Part shown: positions 5,083-6,435 of the stretch, piece by piece
How positions within the stretch are numbered: the first letter of the stretch is position 1
How the letters are laid out: the number at the start of each line of letters is the position of its first letter
Assembly (NCBI GenBank): GCA_031271365.1
Contig: JAISVV010000134.1
Span: 1 to 6,435, forward strand
From: Elusimicrobiota bacterium
GTDB lineage: Bacteria > Elusimicrobiota > Elusimicrobia > Elusimicrobiales > Elusimicrobiaceae
Length of the DNA stretch: 6,435 nt
Reading direction: 5' to 3'
Notes under the pieces: model-generated
The model's database searches: none
Told to the model about the DNA's origin: nothing
What the model saw: the letters and a program-made list of their open reading frames with translations, nothing else
Position numbers and translations under genes: made by a program

Positions 5083-6435
5083 ATGAAGCAAACCTTAAAA
5101 GCAGTAAGCGCTTTTTTTATTAAACTGGGAAAATCCTTAATGCTGCCCATTGCCGTTTTGCCTATAGCGGGTATTTTGCTGCGCCTGGGCCAGGCGGATA
5201 TGTTAAACATCGCTTTTATGGCGCAGGCCGGCAATGCGGTATTTAATAACCTGCCTATAATTTTTGCCTTGGGCGTTTCTATCGGCTTTGCCAAGGAACA
5301 GCACGGCGCGGCCGCGGTTTCGGCCTTTGTGGGCTATGTGGTAATGACCGAGGGCCTAAAAACCTTTAACGCCGCTTTGGATATGGGCGTTTTAGGCGGT
5401 ATCATAATAGGCATCACCGCGGGCGAGCTTTATAACAAATACAAAGATATCGCGCTGCCGCCTTATCTGGCCTTTTTCGGCGGGCGCAGGTTTATCCCGA
5501 TTGTAACGGGCCTGGTGGCTTTAATTTATGCGGTTATCTTCAGTTTTATCTGGCCTTATGCCGGCGCGGCCATAAGCGCTTTGGGCCGGTGGATAATAGA
5601 CTCTGGCAATATCGGTTTATTTTTCTGGGGCCTTGCAAACAGGCTGCTTATACCTTTGGGCCTGCATCATATACTTAATAACTTTATCTACTTCTCCTTC
5701 GGCGATTATAGCGTGATAGAAGCCGGCGTGGAAGTTGTTAAACAGGGCGATTTGTGGCGTTTCTTCGCGGGGGACCCTGCCGCCGGCTCTTTTATGGCGG
5801 GCTTCTTCCCGATAATGATGTTCGGCCTTCCGGCCGCGTGCCTTGCCATGATACACGAAGCGCCGACAAAAAACCAAAAAGCCGTAGCCGGCATCTTGAT
5901 ATCGGCGGCCCTGACGTCTTTTTTAACCGGCATTACCGAGCCGATAGAATTTGCCTTTATGTTTTTGGCTTTCCCGCTTTATGTTATGCACGCGGCGCTG
6001 ACGGGCGTCAGCATGGTTATTATCAACCTGCTCGGCATAAAGCTGGGGTACACGTTCTCGGCGGGTTTGTTTGACTATCTTTTAAACTTCGGCATAAGCA
6101 CAAAGCCGCTTTTGCTTATACCGGTGGGGCTTGTTTACGGCGTTATTTATTACTTTTTATTCCGCTTTGCCATAAGGAAATGGAACATCAAAACCCCCGG
6201 CCGCGAAGGCGACAGCGAAATTGACAGCCCCAAAGAAGAACTTAAAGAACTTCGCGCCCATACTCCCCGCGCGCAAGGCTATTTAAAAGGCCTTGGCGGC
6301 AAAGAAAATATTAAAACGCTGGAGGCCTGCACCACCCGCCTTCGCGCCGAAATTATAGATAATGCCAAACTGGACGAAGCCGCCCTTAAAGCCGCCGGCG
6401 CAAGGGGTATTATAGCCGGCGTGCCGGGCGTTGCG
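5083..6435 (+). CDS. nagE: PTS N-acetylglucosamine-type EIICB permease (NagE), 3' end beyond the window
   Basis: Inner-membrane transporter that imports and phosphorylates a hexose, most likely N-acetylglucosamine to GlcNAc-6-phosphate. 451 codons are visible without a stop. EIIC fills about residues 1-370 with many hydrophobic segments; the N-terminus (LPIAVLPIAGILLRLGQ, 21-37) and FFGGRRFIPI (131-140) closely follow E. coli NagE, as do GFFPIMMFGLP (240-250), the substrate-site loop GITEPIEF (283-290) and the end of EIIC, KTPGRE (370-375). RLLIPLGLHH (187-196) resembles NagE in its first part; the second His is PtsG-like, where NagE has HQ. A charged linker leads to EIIB (from about 399, GYLKGLGG) with phospho-acceptor C416 in EACTTRLR. 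The window ends within EIIB. Because the EIIA domain is in the upstream fusion, the protein is expected to end after EIIB, unlike E. coli NagE, which has its own EIIA; this cannot be seen. Glucose or glucosamine are alternative substrates. Confidence 0.93.
   Translation, partial: MKQTLKAVSAFFIKLGKSLMLPIAVLPIAGILLRLGQADMLNIAFMAQAGNAVFNNLPIIFALGVSIGFAKEQHGAAAVSAFVGYVVMTEGLKTFNAALDMGVLGGIIIGITAGELYNKYKDIALPPYLAFFGGRRFIPIVTGLVALIYAVIFSFIWPYAGAAISALGRWIIDSGNIGLFFWGLANRLLIPLGLHHILNNFIYFSFGDYSVIEAGVEVVKQGDLWRFFAGDPAAGSFMAGFFPIMMFGLPAACLAMIHEAPTKNQKAVAGILISAALTSFLTGITEPIEFAFMFLAFPLYVMHAALTGVSMVIINLLGIKLGYTFSAGLFDYLLNFGISTKPLLLIPVGLVYGVIYYFLFRFAIRKWNIKTPGREGDSEIDSPKEELKELRAHTPRAQGYLKGLGGKENIKTLEACTTRLRAEIIDNAKLDEAALKAAGARGIIAGVPGVA

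Noticed and set aside
5754..6074. Open frame of 106 codons on the plus strand inside nagE
   Set aside because: It lies in an alternative frame of a region whose nagE frame encodes conserved EIIC motifs such as GITEPIEF.
1..6435. Mobile element, defence island or recent transfer
   Set aside because: No transposase, integrase, phage gene or toxin-antitoxin gene was seen, no att-like duplication of the tRNA 3' end is present in the window, and base and codon use are even throughout.

Overview
The window is ordinary bacterial chromosome, about 50% GC, with dense gene packing and no intergenic gap longer than about 95 bases. It holds four protein or RNA genes that can be named with confidence, plus one gene cut by the right edge. 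Codon use is mixed (GCG/GCC-rich Ala next to AT-rich ATA, TTA and AAA codons) and looks alike in all the genes, so nothing suggests a recently acquired island. The proteins are bacterial, but none of them fixes a phylum. A gut or host-associated fermenter that feeds on amino sugars, such as an Elusimicrobium-like bacterium, would fit; that is a guess from general character, not a demonstrated placement.

Left half (minus strand, read right to left): a tRNA-Glu gene with anticodon CUC (2389-2464), then ychF (1228-2295), a universally conserved ribosome-associated ATPase, then an RlmD/RlmC-type 23S rRNA m5U methyltransferase (3-1235) whose start overlaps the ychF stop by 8 bases. All three belong to translation. 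The last 13 codons of the methyltransferase are supplied by a short sequence that looks like a dispersed genomic repeat. Between the tRNA and ychF lie two interlocking inverted repeats that could form competing hairpins or a pseudoknot.

Right half (plus strand, divergent): a PEP-dependent sugar phosphotransferase system. The first gene (2556-5063) is a triple fusion, EIIA(Glc type)-HPr-Enzyme I, the arrangement known as NagF. It is followed after 19 bases by nagE (from 5083, running off the window), the membrane EIIC-EIIB permease with closest resemblance to N-acetylglucosamine transporters. Together the two proteins contain every phosphocarrier needed to pass phosphate from PEP to the incoming sugar: EI His461 to HPr His188 to EIIA His79 to EIIB Cys416.

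The divergent control region (2465-2555) contains three 11-bp direct repeats and a promoter-like pair placed so close to the nagF ATG that the mRNA may be essentially leaderless; no Shine-Dalgarno sequence is visible there. No wholly new system is evident. The points most worth a second look are this control region, the interlocking inverted repeats beside the tRNA, and the repeat-encoded tail of the methyltransferase.
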